A DNA stretch of 64,000 bases from an uncultured Bacilli bacterium (GCA_934168275.1 CAKPNA010000005.1:18220-82219); one strand, 5' to 3'. Shown: positions 46,516 to 55,106, counted from the stretch's first letter. Translations and numbers: made by a program. The notes: generated from the letters alone by a model not told the origin.

Positions 46516-47589
46516 CTACCTCGTAAACTTTTTAGCTTTAGTAGCTGCTTTCAAATCATAACCATCCTGAAAATCCTTTAAATATTGCCTTAAAAAATAT
46601 ACTTTATCTAAATTATTATCAAAAACTAAATCAACAAATTCTAAAACACTTTTCAAATTGATTATATTATATGTGTATTCATTTCCAGGAAGGGGAACGT
46701 TCATTTGCCAAAACTCGTTATATTCATACCAATTTTCACGAAAAGGTACAAAATCATGTGCTAATTTATAATCTAAAAAATCTTCATCTATAGTTTTATT
46801 TCTAGCCGACAACAGCATTTTAGTAAAAGCATTTATATTATTTTGCCAAATAATCGAATTTGTGGTAGCATTTGGACTTCTAAATTCTATTGTGTTCTTT
46901 TCATACTGTTCATCCGGATAATTATAATCAACATTGTAAAAATTTATGGCTGTATATCTAGGTATAGGATAATTTTTAGAATCTTTCATAAAAATAAGAA
47001 TATCTCGCATTGTTGCTAATGACTTTGCAGTATTTATATTACCCAAGTTTTTATATAAATGGTCTGCGATGGGAGAGGCATATCTGAGCTGCCTTTCTCG
47101 ACCATTAACTTTATCTCCATACCCAAATCGAAATATTACACTTTCATACATTGTATATAATTTTAAAAATTGTCGCCATGCTTCAATATCACGTCCTAAA
47201 GCTTGCGTTCCAATATGAACGTGTCCCCCAGCCCGATGAGATGTATCAGCGCCGGCATCTGATAAATATTTACATATATTTTCTAATTCATTCCAATACT
47301 TAGAATTATCTTTCATGATTGGTGATGTTATTTCACCACCTGCTGATAACGAACCATCCATATCAGAATACCAATTGCTTAAATTCTTTTTGACATAACG
47401 ATCAACATCATATTTAACCACACCCTCATATCCTATTTCAACACCAAATGTTATATCACCAGGTAATCCTAATCCATCACGATACTCTAATAAATAATTT
47501 TCTGTTTCTAATAACAATTCTTGTAAGTCAATTCCTCTTAAATCAGAAAAATAATCATTCTTATTTTTATCAATAAATGTATCCTTCAT
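46516..47589 (-). CDS. Amidoligase-family protein (Amidoligase_2-like)
   Basis: 357 residues. Carries the glutamine-synthetase/GCS-like amidoligase signature: ITFGVEIGYEG (acidic metal ligands), DGSLSAGGEITSP, RAGGHVHIG and a late NTIEFRSPNA. Family members are predicted to ligate amino or carboxyl groups onto peptides or wall peptides with ATP. Start ATG 47589, 9 bases after the membrane-protein gene, so an operon pair. Substrate unknown; no target peptide gene is obvious. Confidence 0.75.
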   Translation of the reverse strand: MKDTFIDKNKNDYFSDLRGIDLQELLLETENYLLEYRDGLGLPGDITFGVEIGYEGVVKYDVDRYVKKNLSNWYSDMDGSLSAGGEITSPIMKDNSKYWNELENICKYLSDAGADTSHRAGGHVHIGTQALGRDIEAWRQFLKLYTMYESVIFRFGYGDKVNGRERQLRYASPIADHLYKNLGNINTAKSLATMRDILIFMKDSKNYPIPRYTAINFYNVDYNYPDEQYEKNTIEFRSPNATTNSIIWQNNINAFTKMLLSARNKTIDEDFLDYKLAHDFVPFRENWYEYNEFWQMNVPLPGNEYTYNIINLKSVLEFVDLVFDNNLDKVYFLRQYLKDFQDGYDLKAATKAKKFTR

Positions 47590-47598
47590 AATATAGCC

Positions 47599-48438
47599 TT
47601 ATCTCCTTTTTATTCGACGAACATTTTCATTTAAATTAGTTTCTTCTTCCTGAACTAATGTTAAATTCGTTTGCTTTATCTCAAGAATTTTTCTCATTCT
47701 TCTATAGTCATCTACACTTATATATTTGTGTGCCACAATAACGGCATTTAATTTATCATCTATTACATTTTTTATCAATATTTTCTTAATACCTGCAAAA
47801 ACACCAATACACATATACACTATTGATATAAACAACGCCGTCTGACACATATTTTCAAAATTAGTTTCTAATCGCAACATTTCTTCATCTTTTGATTTTA
47901 CATATTGTGTAATTGTTAAAACATCCTCATCATACGCTTTATCACTATCCGTTAACTCTCTTTTAGTAATAACTTTAGCATCTATAATCTTTAGTGCCCC
48001 ATCAATTTCTTCCTTAGTCATGTTCAATACTTCATCAAGATTATTTAAATCTATCTTATCATTAACCTTATATGAAGTTATTGTTCTTTGATATAATCCT
48101 ATATTATTCATAGACCAAGCAGTTGAATATTCAAACATTGTTTCTTTATATTCAGAACATATGTCTTCACGATGAACCCCTTTTGATGTATCAACAGATT
48201 GAATATATGCTGGTTTAGAAATCATATCTCTGCGAAATGGTTTATTCTTTTTATATATACTTGAATTAAATACCATTGTATAAGCTAAAATAAATGGAAA
48301 CCATTTATTAACAGCCAAACCCATTTTTGCTAAAAATCTTATCAAAAAAGTACGAAAATTGTATAACTTACGATGATTCATTTGAAACTTTAACTCATCT
48401 ATTTCATTAGTAAATTTATCAACTATTGTATTTTTCAT
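47599..48438 (-). CDS. Membrane protein paired with amidoligase, unknown
   Basis: 279 residues. Basic N-terminal region, hydrophobic segments at about 45-60 and 200-222 (ALFISIVYMCIGVFAGIKKI), soluble domains between and a charged C-terminus. No family recognised. First gene of the amidoligase operon. Confidence 0.6.
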   Translation of the reverse strand: MKNTIVDKFTNEIDELKFQMNHRKLYNFRTFLIRFLAKMGLAVNKWFPFILAYTMVFNSSIYKKNKPFRRDMISKPAYIQSVDTSKGVHREDICSEYKETMFEYSTAWSMNNIGLYQRTITSYKVNDKIDLNNLDEVLNMTKEEIDGALKIIDAKVITKRELTDSDKAYDEDVLTITQYVKSKDEEMLRLETNFENMCQTALFISIVYMCIGVFAGIKKILIKNVIDDKLNAVIVAHKYISVDDYRRMRKILEIKQTNLTLVQEEETNLNENVRRIKRR

Positions 48439-48459
48439 TAAAACCTCTTCCTTTCAACA

Positions 48460-48497
48460 ACACTAATAAAGTTTTTTAGTGTCTTATATAATACCAC
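48460..48497 (-). promoter_or_regulatory. Extended -10 promoter with start-site palindrome
   Basis: On the minus strand TGGTATTAT (48488-48496), followed by the inverted repeat ACACTAA / TTAGTGT (48460-48482) at the presumed start of transcription: a possible operator of the amidoligase operon. Confidence 0.5.
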
Positions 48498-48519
48498 ATT
48501 ATTTAAAAAAATCAAGCAA

Positions 48520-48541
48520 AAAGAAGCGAAACGCTTCTCTT
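48520..48541 (-). terminator. Terminator of spoIVB
   Basis: On the minus strand GAAGCG ttt CGCTTC followed by TTTTTG, starting at the stop codon. Confidence 0.85.
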
Positions 48542-49523
48542 ACTTTTCTGCTTCTTCTAACATATTAGTAATTAATATTCCATATCCTTTGGTAGGTTCA
48601 TTTACAACAACGTGAGTCACTGCTCCAATAATATAATCACCCTGCACGATTGGACTACCACTCATTCCCTGTACTATTCCACCTGTTTTCTCTAGTAATC
48701 TTTCATCAGTTATTTGAAAAAGAATATTTTTACTATCATAACCATTATTTAATTTAAGGATATTAATATCAAAACTTTCTATTTTATCTCCTTCAACAAC
48801 TGTAAGTATTTGGGCTTTATCTAGTTTTATATCATTGATAGTAGCTACTTTGTACAATTTTTTATCAGGTATTGTTGCTGTATAATCACCAAATATTCCG
48901 GCATAGGTGTTCTCATTAATTGTACCATATACGTTATCTTGGTTATAGTTGGCATTCTTTTCTCCCGGTGAATTGCTTCTACTCGGAACAATACTAATTA
49001 CATTACTTTGGTATATTTGTCCATCCTTTATATCTAATTTTTGAGAGGTGTTTTTTTCTATTATTTCATGTCCTAGAGCGCCATATAATTTTGTATTAGG
49101 ATCTATATATGTTAATGTGCCAACACCACTGATACTATCTTTTACATATAATCCTGTTTTATATACGCCATTTTCATCTAGAACAAGTTTTAATGTTGTA
49201 GTATTTTCTTCCGTACCACGCAAGTAATCAACACTAACACTACTATTCTTAATGGTTTTAGAAATTACATTAAGCATTTCATTAATAGAGGATACTTTAT
49301 AACCATTAATTCGTAATATCTTATCACCAGGTACTAATGTTTTGTTTTGATTAGATCCTATATCATAAGAACCTACAACCATAACATAATTAGAGTTAAT
49401 TTTAATACCAACGTTTTCCCCACCAGCAATAATGTAGTCCGAATAGGCATAGACTTGAAATGGAATAATAAGTGTTAGAAAGGCAAAAACTAAAACTTTT
49501 GTTTTAAGATTTTTTAAGTCCAT
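48540..49523 (-). CDS. spoIVB: SpoIVB-type serine peptidase (S55)
   Basis: 327 residues, shorter than Bacillus (about 425). Signal/anchor at the N-terminus (VLVFAFLTLIIPFQVYA); PDZ domain about 35-105 (VPGDKILRINGYKV); S55 domain with His in YGALGHEI, Ser in GIVQGMSGSPIVQ. In Bacillus it is secreted from the forespore to activate SpoIVFB and pro-sigma-K in the mother cell. The spo0A neighbour of Bacillus is not here. Confidence 0.92.
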   Translation of the reverse strand: MDLKNLKTKVLVFAFLTLIIPFQVYAYSDYIIAGGENVGIKINSNYVMVVGSYDIGSNQNKTLVPGDKILRINGYKVSSINEMLNVISKTIKNSSVSVDYLRGTEENTTTLKLVLDENGVYKTGLYVKDSISGVGTLTYIDPNTKLYGALGHEIIEKNTSQKLDIKDGQIYQSNVISIVPSRSNSPGEKNANYNQDNVYGTINENTYAGIFGDYTATIPDKKLYKVATINDIKLDKAQILTVVEGDKIESFDINILKLNNGYDSKNILFQITDERLLEKTGGIVQGMSGSPIVQGDYIIGAVTHVVVNEPTKGYGILITNMLEEAEK

Positions 49524-49675
49524 AAAACATCTCCTTTTCCCAGACTACATTATTATTATTGCTTATATTATCTTTTATATTATAAGTAAAAAATGGTATC
49601 GTTATTTCTAAAGAAAATTTTATTTTTTTTAAATTTTTTATATTATTATTTTTAGCATCTTTTAAATTTTTATAA

Positions 49676-50146
49676 TTATTTTTTTAACTCATCCTCCATT
49701 TGCTTTTTAATTTTATCAACATCTGTGAAGAATAAATCTATTCCACGTTTTTTTAATTTTATTAAATTTTCAAAATTTTCTAATATTTCATTGCAAGTCT
49801 TATTAATTACCTTAGCAGGTTTTCCATCAACAATATGCACATGATCGATATATTTTTCTAATGTTGGAAATGCATTTTGTATTAATATAACAGCTTCATT
49901 ACCTAAAACTTCCCTAATAAGTATAGTATTACAAACTCCATATCTTTCTATCTTTTTATCAATAATCTTTTTATATTTATTAACTTTACTACTAAGAGGA
50001 ATAAACCACAATATATCACCATCTTTGATAGTAAAATATGTTGGTCGTCTTTTCCCACGTTCATGATTAGTCATAAGATTATCATCATTAACAATATCAA
50101 AAAACTCATCTTTAATATGGTATAAATAACCTGTCTCTATTTTCAT
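49676..50146 (-). CDS. Type III toxin, CptN-like endoribonuclease (locus A)
   Basis: 156 residues from ATG 50146 (aggag 7 bases upstream; longer frames run over the terminator of the RNA gene). MKIETGYLYHIKDEFF, LMTNHERGKRRPTYFTI, DILWFIPLSSKVNKY and ILIQNAFPTLEKYI fit the compact CptIN/TenpIN/ToxN-AbiQ-like toxins, sequence-guided RNases that cut their own antitoxin RNA. Directly upstream on the same strand lie four pseudoknot repeats and a terminator, the standard type III layout. Paralogue of the toxin at 50553-51020. Confidence 0.85.
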   Translation of the reverse strand: MKIETGYLYHIKDEFFDIVNDDNLMTNHERGKRRPTYFTIKDGDILWFIPLSSKVNKYKKIIDKKIERYGVCNTILIREVLGNEAVILIQNAFPTLEKYIDHVHIVDGKPAKVINKTCNEILENFENLIKLKKRGIDLFFTDVDKIKKQMEDELKK

Positions 50147-50180
50147 ATAATCAACTCCTAAAGACATTCTACCACATAGC

Positions 50181-50441
50181 AAAAGAAAACTCTATTAAGT
50201 TAACAGAGTTTTCAAATATTTTCAACTAGGATTACTTATTACTCGCACCACCTAGAAGCGAGAAACATTGTCGACCGAGATTACTTATTACTCGCACCAC
50301 TCGGAAGCGAGAAACATTTTCCTTCGGGATAATTTATTACACGCACCACCCGAGAGCGAGAAACATTGTCAACCGGAATAACTTATTACTCGCGCCATCC
50401 GGGAGCGAGAAACATTTACATTTAGTTACATCTTTAAATGC
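50181..50441 (-). ncRNA. Type III antitoxin RNA, four 49-nt pseudoknot repeats (locus A)
   Basis: Exact 49-base period: the constant GCGAG boxes start at 50258, 50307, 50356 and 50405. Each unit has a nearly constant stem (CTCGC/GCGAG; one CACGC) interleaved with a variable stem whose two arms change together: CTAGG/CCTAG, CCGAG/CTCGG, TCGGG/CCCGA, CCGGA/TCCGG. Interleaving means an H-type pseudoknot. A GAAAACTCT/AGAGTTTTC terminator (50181-50213) separates RNA from toxin, letting a fraction of transcripts through. Read as minus-strand RNA because promoter and toxin lie on that strand. Confidence 0.88.
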
Positions 50442-50447
50442 AATATT

Positions 50448-50476
50448 AATATACTATAATTTATGCTAAAAGTCAA
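50448..50476 (-). promoter_or_regulatory. Promoter of antitoxin RNA A
   Basis: On the minus strand TTGACT (50471-50476), 17-bp spacer, TATATT (50448-50453). Confidence 0.85.
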
Positions 50477-50552
50477 TCTTTCGACACAAAAATAGCTAAT
50501 ATGTAAATGCATTATTATTATATACTATCTTTAAATAACAATACATAATTTG

Positions 50553-51020
50553 TTATTTTAACTCATCTAACATTATTTTTTTTATTTTATCAATATCAGC
50601 AAAGAATAAATTAATACCTTGTTTTTTCAAAGCTAATAGCGATTTAAAATTATCCAATATTTCATCTCTCAAATTATCTGCCACTCTAACCGGAACACCA
50701 TTAATTGTATGAATATGATCTATATATTTTTCTAATGTAGGAAATGCATTTTGCAGTAATATAACAGATTTATCGTTTGCAATTTCACCTATCATAATTG
50801 ACTTACAACTTCCATATTTCTTTACTTTTTTATCTATTATCGATTCATACTTTGCAATTTTACTGCTTAAAGGAATAAACCATAATATATCTTTATCCCT
50901 AATAGTAAAATATGTGGGCCTTGCACGTCCGTTTTCGTGATTTATCATCAATCCATTATCATTTATTTTATCAAAAAAATCATCCTTAATATGATATAAA
51001 TAACCTGTCTCTATTTTCAT
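50553..51020 (-). CDS. Type III toxin, CptN-like endoribonuclease (locus B)
   Basis: 155 residues from ATG 51020, same ribosome-binding context as locus A. It shares MKIETGYLYHIKD, RARPTYFTIRD, ILWFIPLSSKIAKY, LLQNAFPTLEKYIDH and the C-terminal ALKKQGINLFFADIDKIKK, so the two toxins arose by tandem duplication; they differ most in residues about 64-90 and 105-120. Has its own antitoxin RNA of only two repeats upstream. Confidence 0.85.
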   Translation of the reverse strand: MKIETGYLYHIKDDFFDKINDNGLMINHENGRARPTYFTIRDKDILWFIPLSSKIAKYESIIDKKVKKYGSCKSIMIGEIANDKSVILLQNAFPTLEKYIDHIHTINGVPVRVADNLRDEILDNFKSLLALKKQGINLFFADIDKIKKIMLDELK

Positions 51021-51053
51021 ATAATCAACTCCTAAAGACATTTTAACATATAA

Positions 51054-51220
51054 CAAAAGAAAACTCTATTAAATTAACAGAGTTTTCAAACATTTTCCTT
51101 CGGGATTACTTATAACTCGCACCACCCGTAAGCGACTAACATTTCACGATTGGAATCACTTATAACCCGCACCATCCATAAGCGGCTAACATTTTCATAT
51201 TAATGCATATCTCTGAATGC
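51054..51220 (-). ncRNA. Type III antitoxin RNA, two 50-nt pseudoknot repeats (locus B)
   Basis: Units start at about 51099 and 51150 (period 50). The stems covary again: variable stem CGGG/CCCG and TGGA/TCCA; the second stem, constant in locus A, is TCGC/GCGA in one unit and CCGC/GCGG in the other, changed on both sides. Terminator GAAAACTCT/AGAGTTTTC at 51059-51087 is the same as in locus A. The different stems suggest each RNA fits its own toxin. Confidence 0.85.
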
Positions 51221-51226
51221 ACTAAT

Positions 51227-51255
51227 AATATACTATAATTTATTCTAAAAGTCAA
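51227..51255 (-). promoter_or_regulatory. Promoter of antitoxin RNA B
   Basis: On the minus strand TTGACT (51250-51255), 17-bp spacer, TATATT (51227-51232); nearly identical to the promoter of locus A. Confidence 0.85.
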
Positions 51256-51348
51256 CGCCTGTCATGGAATTTATAAATTATCACTTGTACTATTATTATA
51301 TGTTATTTTGTAAATAACAATACATATATTTAATTAGGTGAATAATTT

Positions 51349-52107
51349 ATGAACAATACTCATTTAGCTTTTTTATTAACAACATTAGCCGGTTTCTCTA
51401 CTCTACTTGGTACAATACTAATTTTCTTTAAATTTAAAAATAAAAATAAAATTATTGCTAATTCTCTTAGTTTTGCCGCCGGAGTAATGATAACTGTATC
51501 AATCTTAGACTTAGTACCCGAAAGCATCAAATTGCTAAAAACCACTAGTACTCCTTTTTGGACTATAACCTTGTCATTTCTATTTATCATTATTGGCATA
51601 GTTATATCTAGTTTAATCGACTATTATTTACCAAGTAATTCCTACAATAATGATAATCTATATAAAGTCGGTATTATCTCTATGTTAGCCATTATAATTC
51701 ATAACATACCTGAAGGCATTGCCACCTTTATTGCCACAAATAGTAATGTCTTCTTAGGTTTTTCCCTAGCTCTTGCCATTGCTCTTCATAATATTCCTGA
51801 AGGTATCAGTATCTCAGTACCCATATATTATGCTACCGGTAATAAGAAAAAAGCCTTACTATATACTTTAATATCGGCTTTAAGTGAACCTATCGGAGCT
51901 ATTCTAGCATACCTATTTCTCAGCAAGTTTATCAACAACACCATCCTAGGATTATTATTCTCTCTAATCGCCGGTATTATGCTTCAAATATCATTTTGTG
52001 AACTATTACCAAGTTCTAAAAAGTATAACATAAGTACTACCTTCTTCTTTATCCTAGGAGTCCTAATAATGATATTTAATCTGATACTAAATTATTTAAT
52101 AATTTAA
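51349..52107 (+). CDS. ZIP-family metal transporter (ZupT-like)
   Basis: 252 residues, eight membrane helices. Metal-binding helices AIIIHNIPEGIATFIA and AIALHNIPEGISISVP, then ALSEPIGAILAYLFL, are the ZupT pattern. Takes up zinc and possibly iron or manganese. Start behind aggtgaat. Its last 32 bases overlap the end of the convergent yqxA-like gene. Confidence 0.92.
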   Translation: MNNTHLAFLLTTLAGFSTLLGTILIFFKFKNKNKIIANSLSFAAGVMITVSILDLVPESIKLLKTTSTPFWTITLSFLFIIIGIVISSLIDYYLPSNSYNNDNLYKVGIISMLAIIIHNIPEGIATFIATNSNVFLGFSLALAIALHNIPEGISISVPIYYATGNKKKALLYTLISALSEPIGAILAYLFLSKFINNTILGLLFSLIAGIMLQISFCELLPSSKKYNISTTFFFILGVLIMIFNLILNYLII

Positions 52108-52399
52108 AACATACTTCAACACCATTCTTAATAGATTTATTAATATTACTAGTAACTTTATATGTAAACTTAGTCAGACTATTACTATAGTCTTTTTCTG
52201 TACTAACAACATAATCATTTAATGAAACATCTTTACCTTGGGATATATCACTTTCAAAAAGTTTTATTTGCTCATTTGTCAATATTGTCTTCTTCTGTAA
52301 TTGATAATCATAATAACTAGAAATGGAGATAATATAAACAATAATATAACAAGTAAAAACTAATAATACCACACTTTTAAATATCTTACCCTTTTTCAT
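52076..52399 (-). CDS. YqxA-like small membrane protein
   Basis: 107 residues; ATG 52399 overlaps the spoIIP stop (ATGA). One N-terminal membrane helix, then a short extracytoplasmic domain (LNDYVVSTEKDYSNSLTKFT...GVEVCFKLLNNLV). The gene order gpr-spoIIP-yqxA of B. subtilis and the similar size support a YqxA equivalent; sequence similarity is weak. Function unknown, probably sporulation-linked. Confidence 0.6.
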   Translation of the reverse strand: MKKGKIFKSVVLLVFTCYIIVYIISISSYYDYQLQKKTILTNEQIKLFESDISQGKDVSLNDYVVSTEKDYSNSLTKFTYKVTSNINKSIKNGVEVCFKLLNNLVSD

Positions 52400-53415
52400 G
52401 CTTCACCATTTATATATTTAGTTAAAATAGTAGATATTGCATCTATCGTATTAAATACTTCTTCAATAGTATTTTCATAACCACCGACCTCTATTAACAT
52501 AGCATTACCACTAATATCTTGATTATATATCCCATTTACTCCTGGCCCTGACTTCTTATATAAACCACGTGATAACCCCGGATAATACTTATTAAAAAGA
52601 CTATTTATATTACTTGCTGTCTCAACATTTAATTGATAATTATCATGCTCTAACCCTACCACAAATAATATTTTGGCATAACTCTTACCATTTATCGTCA
52701 CCGTAGAAGCACTCTTATTAACTGAATCTCTATGAATATCAATATAATATTTAAGCGTATTATATTTACTTTGCTTATCTAATATTAATAATCTACTAGC
52801 AGCATAACTCTTAGAATGATCCCAATTATTAATATTTAAAAACTCTGCCAAATTAGTATCTTCCACTATTGAAGAAACCCCATTTTTATTTAACTTTTCT
52901 TTAAGTAGATACGAAGCCATCAATACATTAGGAGTTATACCATATATTTTTAAATTAGTATTATCATAATTTTCTAATTGATGAGAATTATATATATATA
53001 CAATTGGATTGTCAACATCACTAGGATTAGGATCCTCAATAAAACTACTTATCTCTTTTAACTCTTCAAATTCATGATAATCATCATCAGTAGATAACGT
53101 TATCTTACTATCCTTCCCCTTAAATACTGTCGCATTCAATAACGACAAAGGGGATTTAAAATCTATTTTCAAAAAATAATTAACTGTTTTATTAACTAGA
53201 TTAGGAAACTTATATTGATTTAACTCATCAATACTACCACCTTCTAATAAAAATATAATAAACTCTTCATTAAAATTATCTTTATTCTTACGCATTGATA
53301 AATAAAAAGTAAAACATATTGAAAAATAAATAATAAGTAAATAGATTAAATATTTAAACTTAGTTCTCTTTCTCTTTTTAGGAGTCTTAAGATTAAGTTT
53401 ATTACTTTTAAACAT
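52396..53415 (-). CDS. spoIIP: Stage II sporulation protein P (peptidoglycan hydrolase)
   Basis: 339 residues. Basic N-terminus and membrane anchor (YLIYLLIIYFSICFTFYL). Amidase/endopeptidase core with VYIYNSHQLE (zinc His and Glu), YYIDIHRDSV and ISGNAMLIEVGGYENT. With SpoIID and SpoIIM it thins septal peptidoglycan during engulfment. Lies 26 bases after gpr and overlaps the yqxA-like gene. Confidence 0.94.
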   Translation of the reverse strand: MFKSNKLNLKTPKKRKRTKFKYLIYLLIIYFSICFTFYLSMRKNKDNFNEEFIIFLLEGGSIDELNQYKFPNLVNKTVNYFLKIDFKSPLSLLNATVFKGKDSKITLSTDDDYHEFEELKEISSFIEDPNPSDVDNPIVYIYNSHQLENYDNTNLKIYGITPNVLMASYLLKEKLNKNGVSSIVEDTNLAEFLNINNWDHSKSYAASRLLILDKQSKYNTLKYYIDIHRDSVNKSASTVTINGKSYAKILFVVGLEHDNYQLNVETASNINSLFNKYYPGLSRGLYKKSGPGVNGIYNQDISGNAMLIEVGGYENTIEEVFNTIDAISTILTKYINGEA

Positions 53416-53441
53416 ATATCCATCACCATAATAATTATATT

Positions 53442-54470
53442 TTATTCTAGCGAATTTATTTGTCGATGTAAGGAATTATTAAGGGAATTTGCTATTACAA
53501 CACTTAATTTATCAATAAGAAAATCCACTTCTTTTGGACACACCATTAAGTTATAATCCAAAGCTTCTAAAACTTCTGTTATTAGTTGATGCTTTTCATT
53601 ACTATCTAAGTCTCCTAATAAACCTAATAAATTATGTTCCTCCTCTTTATTTAACTTAATATTTTCTAATTTATTTTTATAATTATTATGATGAACTGAT
53701 AATTTACTAATTTCAAAATTATTCTTAGTATATGATATATGTTTAAATAAATAATTAATCGTATCACTAACAATAGTTGAAGATTCTACAACAGTCGGTA
53801 CACCAATCGCTAAAACCGGAATACCTAATGTTTTAAAACTTATTTCCTTACGTTGATTACCTACTCCACTACCCGGATGTATTCCCGTATTAGTCATCTG
53901 AATAGTATGATTTAATCTTTCAATAGAAGAAGACGCTAAAGCATCAATTGCAATAATAAACTTAGGCTTAATCTCTTTAACAATACTAGTTATTAAATCT
54001 GCTGTCTCAAGACCCGTCGTTCCCTTAACACCCGGTGCAAATATAGACACCATTCTAAATCCTTGACTCACTTTATTTAATTCAAATAAATGCTTTGTAA
54101 TAATAATATTATCTAACACCTTCGGCCCTAAACTATCCGGAGTTGACTTACTATTACCTAAACCAATAATAATACATTCATCATCTCCTTTAATATTCAT
54201 CATCTTTAAAATCTTACCTATTTGCTCCGTTAGCACCTCACATACCTTATTCCTATTCTCACTATCAGTAATATCATTAAACTCAATAGTAATATAAGTT
54301 CCCTCTTCTTTATTAATTACACTTCTATTCTTTTCATTAATAGTTAACTCTGAAACAATAATATCATCATAAATAGTCGTTTTATTATATTCTTTATCAT
54401 CAATACTTTTATCATCAATAATTAAGTCTGTTCTAATGGAAAAAGCACTTAAATCCTGCTCATTATTCAT
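53442..54470 (-). CDS. gpr: Germination protease GPR
   Basis: 342 residues. Atypical aspartic-type protease that degrades small acid-soluble spore proteins at germination. Characteristic LSAFSIRTDL start, IIIGLGNSKSTPDSLGPKV, a FAPGVKGTTGLETAD propeptide/active region, IDALASSSIERLN and GVGNQRKEI. Divergent from rpsT, as in B. subtilis. Confidence 0.95.
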   Translation of the reverse strand: MNNEQDLSAFSIRTDLIIDDKSIDDKEYNKTTIYDDIIVSELTINEKNRSVINKEEGTYITIEFNDITDSENRNKVCEVLTEQIGKILKMMNIKGDDECIIIGLGNSKSTPDSLGPKVLDNIIITKHLFELNKVSQGFRMVSIFAPGVKGTTGLETADLITSIVKEIKPKFIIAIDALASSSIERLNHTIQMTNTGIHPGSGVGNQRKEISFKTLGIPVLAIGVPTVVESSTIVSDTINYLFKHISYTKNNFEISKLSVHHNNYKNKLENIKLNKEEEHNLLGLLGDLDSNEKHQLITEVLEALDYNLMVCPKEVDFLIDKLSVVIANSLNNSLHRQINSLE

Positions 54471-54518
54471 TATTTCACCTCACTTATAAATATTTTTTAC
54501 AAAAATACACAAAATTAT

Positions 54519-54547
54519 TTGCTTTTTTATGTTTTTTTTGATAAAAT
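54519..54547 (+). promoter_or_regulatory. Sigma-A promoter of rpsT
   Basis: TTGCTT 54519-54524, 17-bp spacer, TAAAAT 54542-54547. Confidence 0.65.
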
Positions 54548-54579
54548 TATACATAGTGTTGGTGGAAGGAGAGAAACTA

Positions 54580-54849
54580 ATGGCAAACGTAAAAAATGCT
54601 GAAAAGAAAATCAAGCAAATTCGTAAGATTACTTTAGCTAATCAACAATTAAAATCAACTGCTAAAAACGCTATCAAAAATACTGATAAAGCTGTTCTAG
54701 CTGGAGATAAAGAAAAAGCTAGCAAAGAATTAAAACTTGCTATTAAAAGCTTAGATAATGCTAAAAGTAAAGGATTAATGCATAGAAATAAAGTTGATAG
54801 AGAAAAATCAAGATTAACAAAAAAAGTAAATACTATGGAAGTTAGATAA
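54580..54849 (+). CDS. rpsT: 30S ribosomal protein S20
   Basis: 89 residues from ATG 54580 (ggaaggagag site); the upstream extension covers the promoter region and is not coding. MANVKNAEKKIKQIRKI start, then KSTAKNAIK and GLMHRNKVDREKSRL. Basic three-helix 16S-binding protein of normal length. Confidence 0.96.
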   Translation: MANVKNAEKKIKQIRKITLANQQLKSTAKNAIKNTDKAVLAGDKEKASKELKLAIKSLDNAKSKGLMHRNKVDREKSRLTKKVNTMEVR

Positions 54850-54872
54850 AATCTACTTCTTTTTTTAATTAT
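54843..54872 (+). terminator. Short terminator after rpsT
   Basis: TAGAT / ATCTA hairpin overlapping the stop codon, then CTTCTTTTTTT. Confidence 0.6.
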
Positions 54873-54966
54873 TTAGTTAACTTTGTAGATTTATTTTAAT
54901 AATTATGTTATATCTATTATTAGAGGGATATCAATATAAAATATATTTTCTTATTTTAAAACAAAT

Positions 54967-55046
54967 ACGGTAGCGACTATCGGAATTTATGTCTGTGGAT
55001 GAGCACTATAAATGCTCTAGGAAGCAGAAAAAAAATAGACAAAAGT
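54967..55046 (+). other. Structured non-coding element, unidentified
   Basis: Within an AT-rich 295-base gap this stretch is visibly richer in G+C and folds well. Hairpin CGGTAG cga CTATCG (54968-54982); then TCTG (54992-54995) pairs with CAGA, enclosing GAGCA/TGCTC (55001-55017); GTCT also matches a distant AGAC. It resembles a riboswitch or small RNA but fits none I know. A 41-codon frame overlaps it without a ribosome-binding site. Confidence 0.4.
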
Positions 55047-55106
55047 TCATAACAATAAAATTATTTACATTTCATCATTTTTGTGTTCTAATTTTGCGTA
55101 TTGTTA

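Noticed and set aside
50221..50409. CRISPR array from four regular 49-bp repeats
   Set aside because: There are no unique spacers: whole units repeat, the variable parts are paired stem arms, and a type III toxin gene follows.
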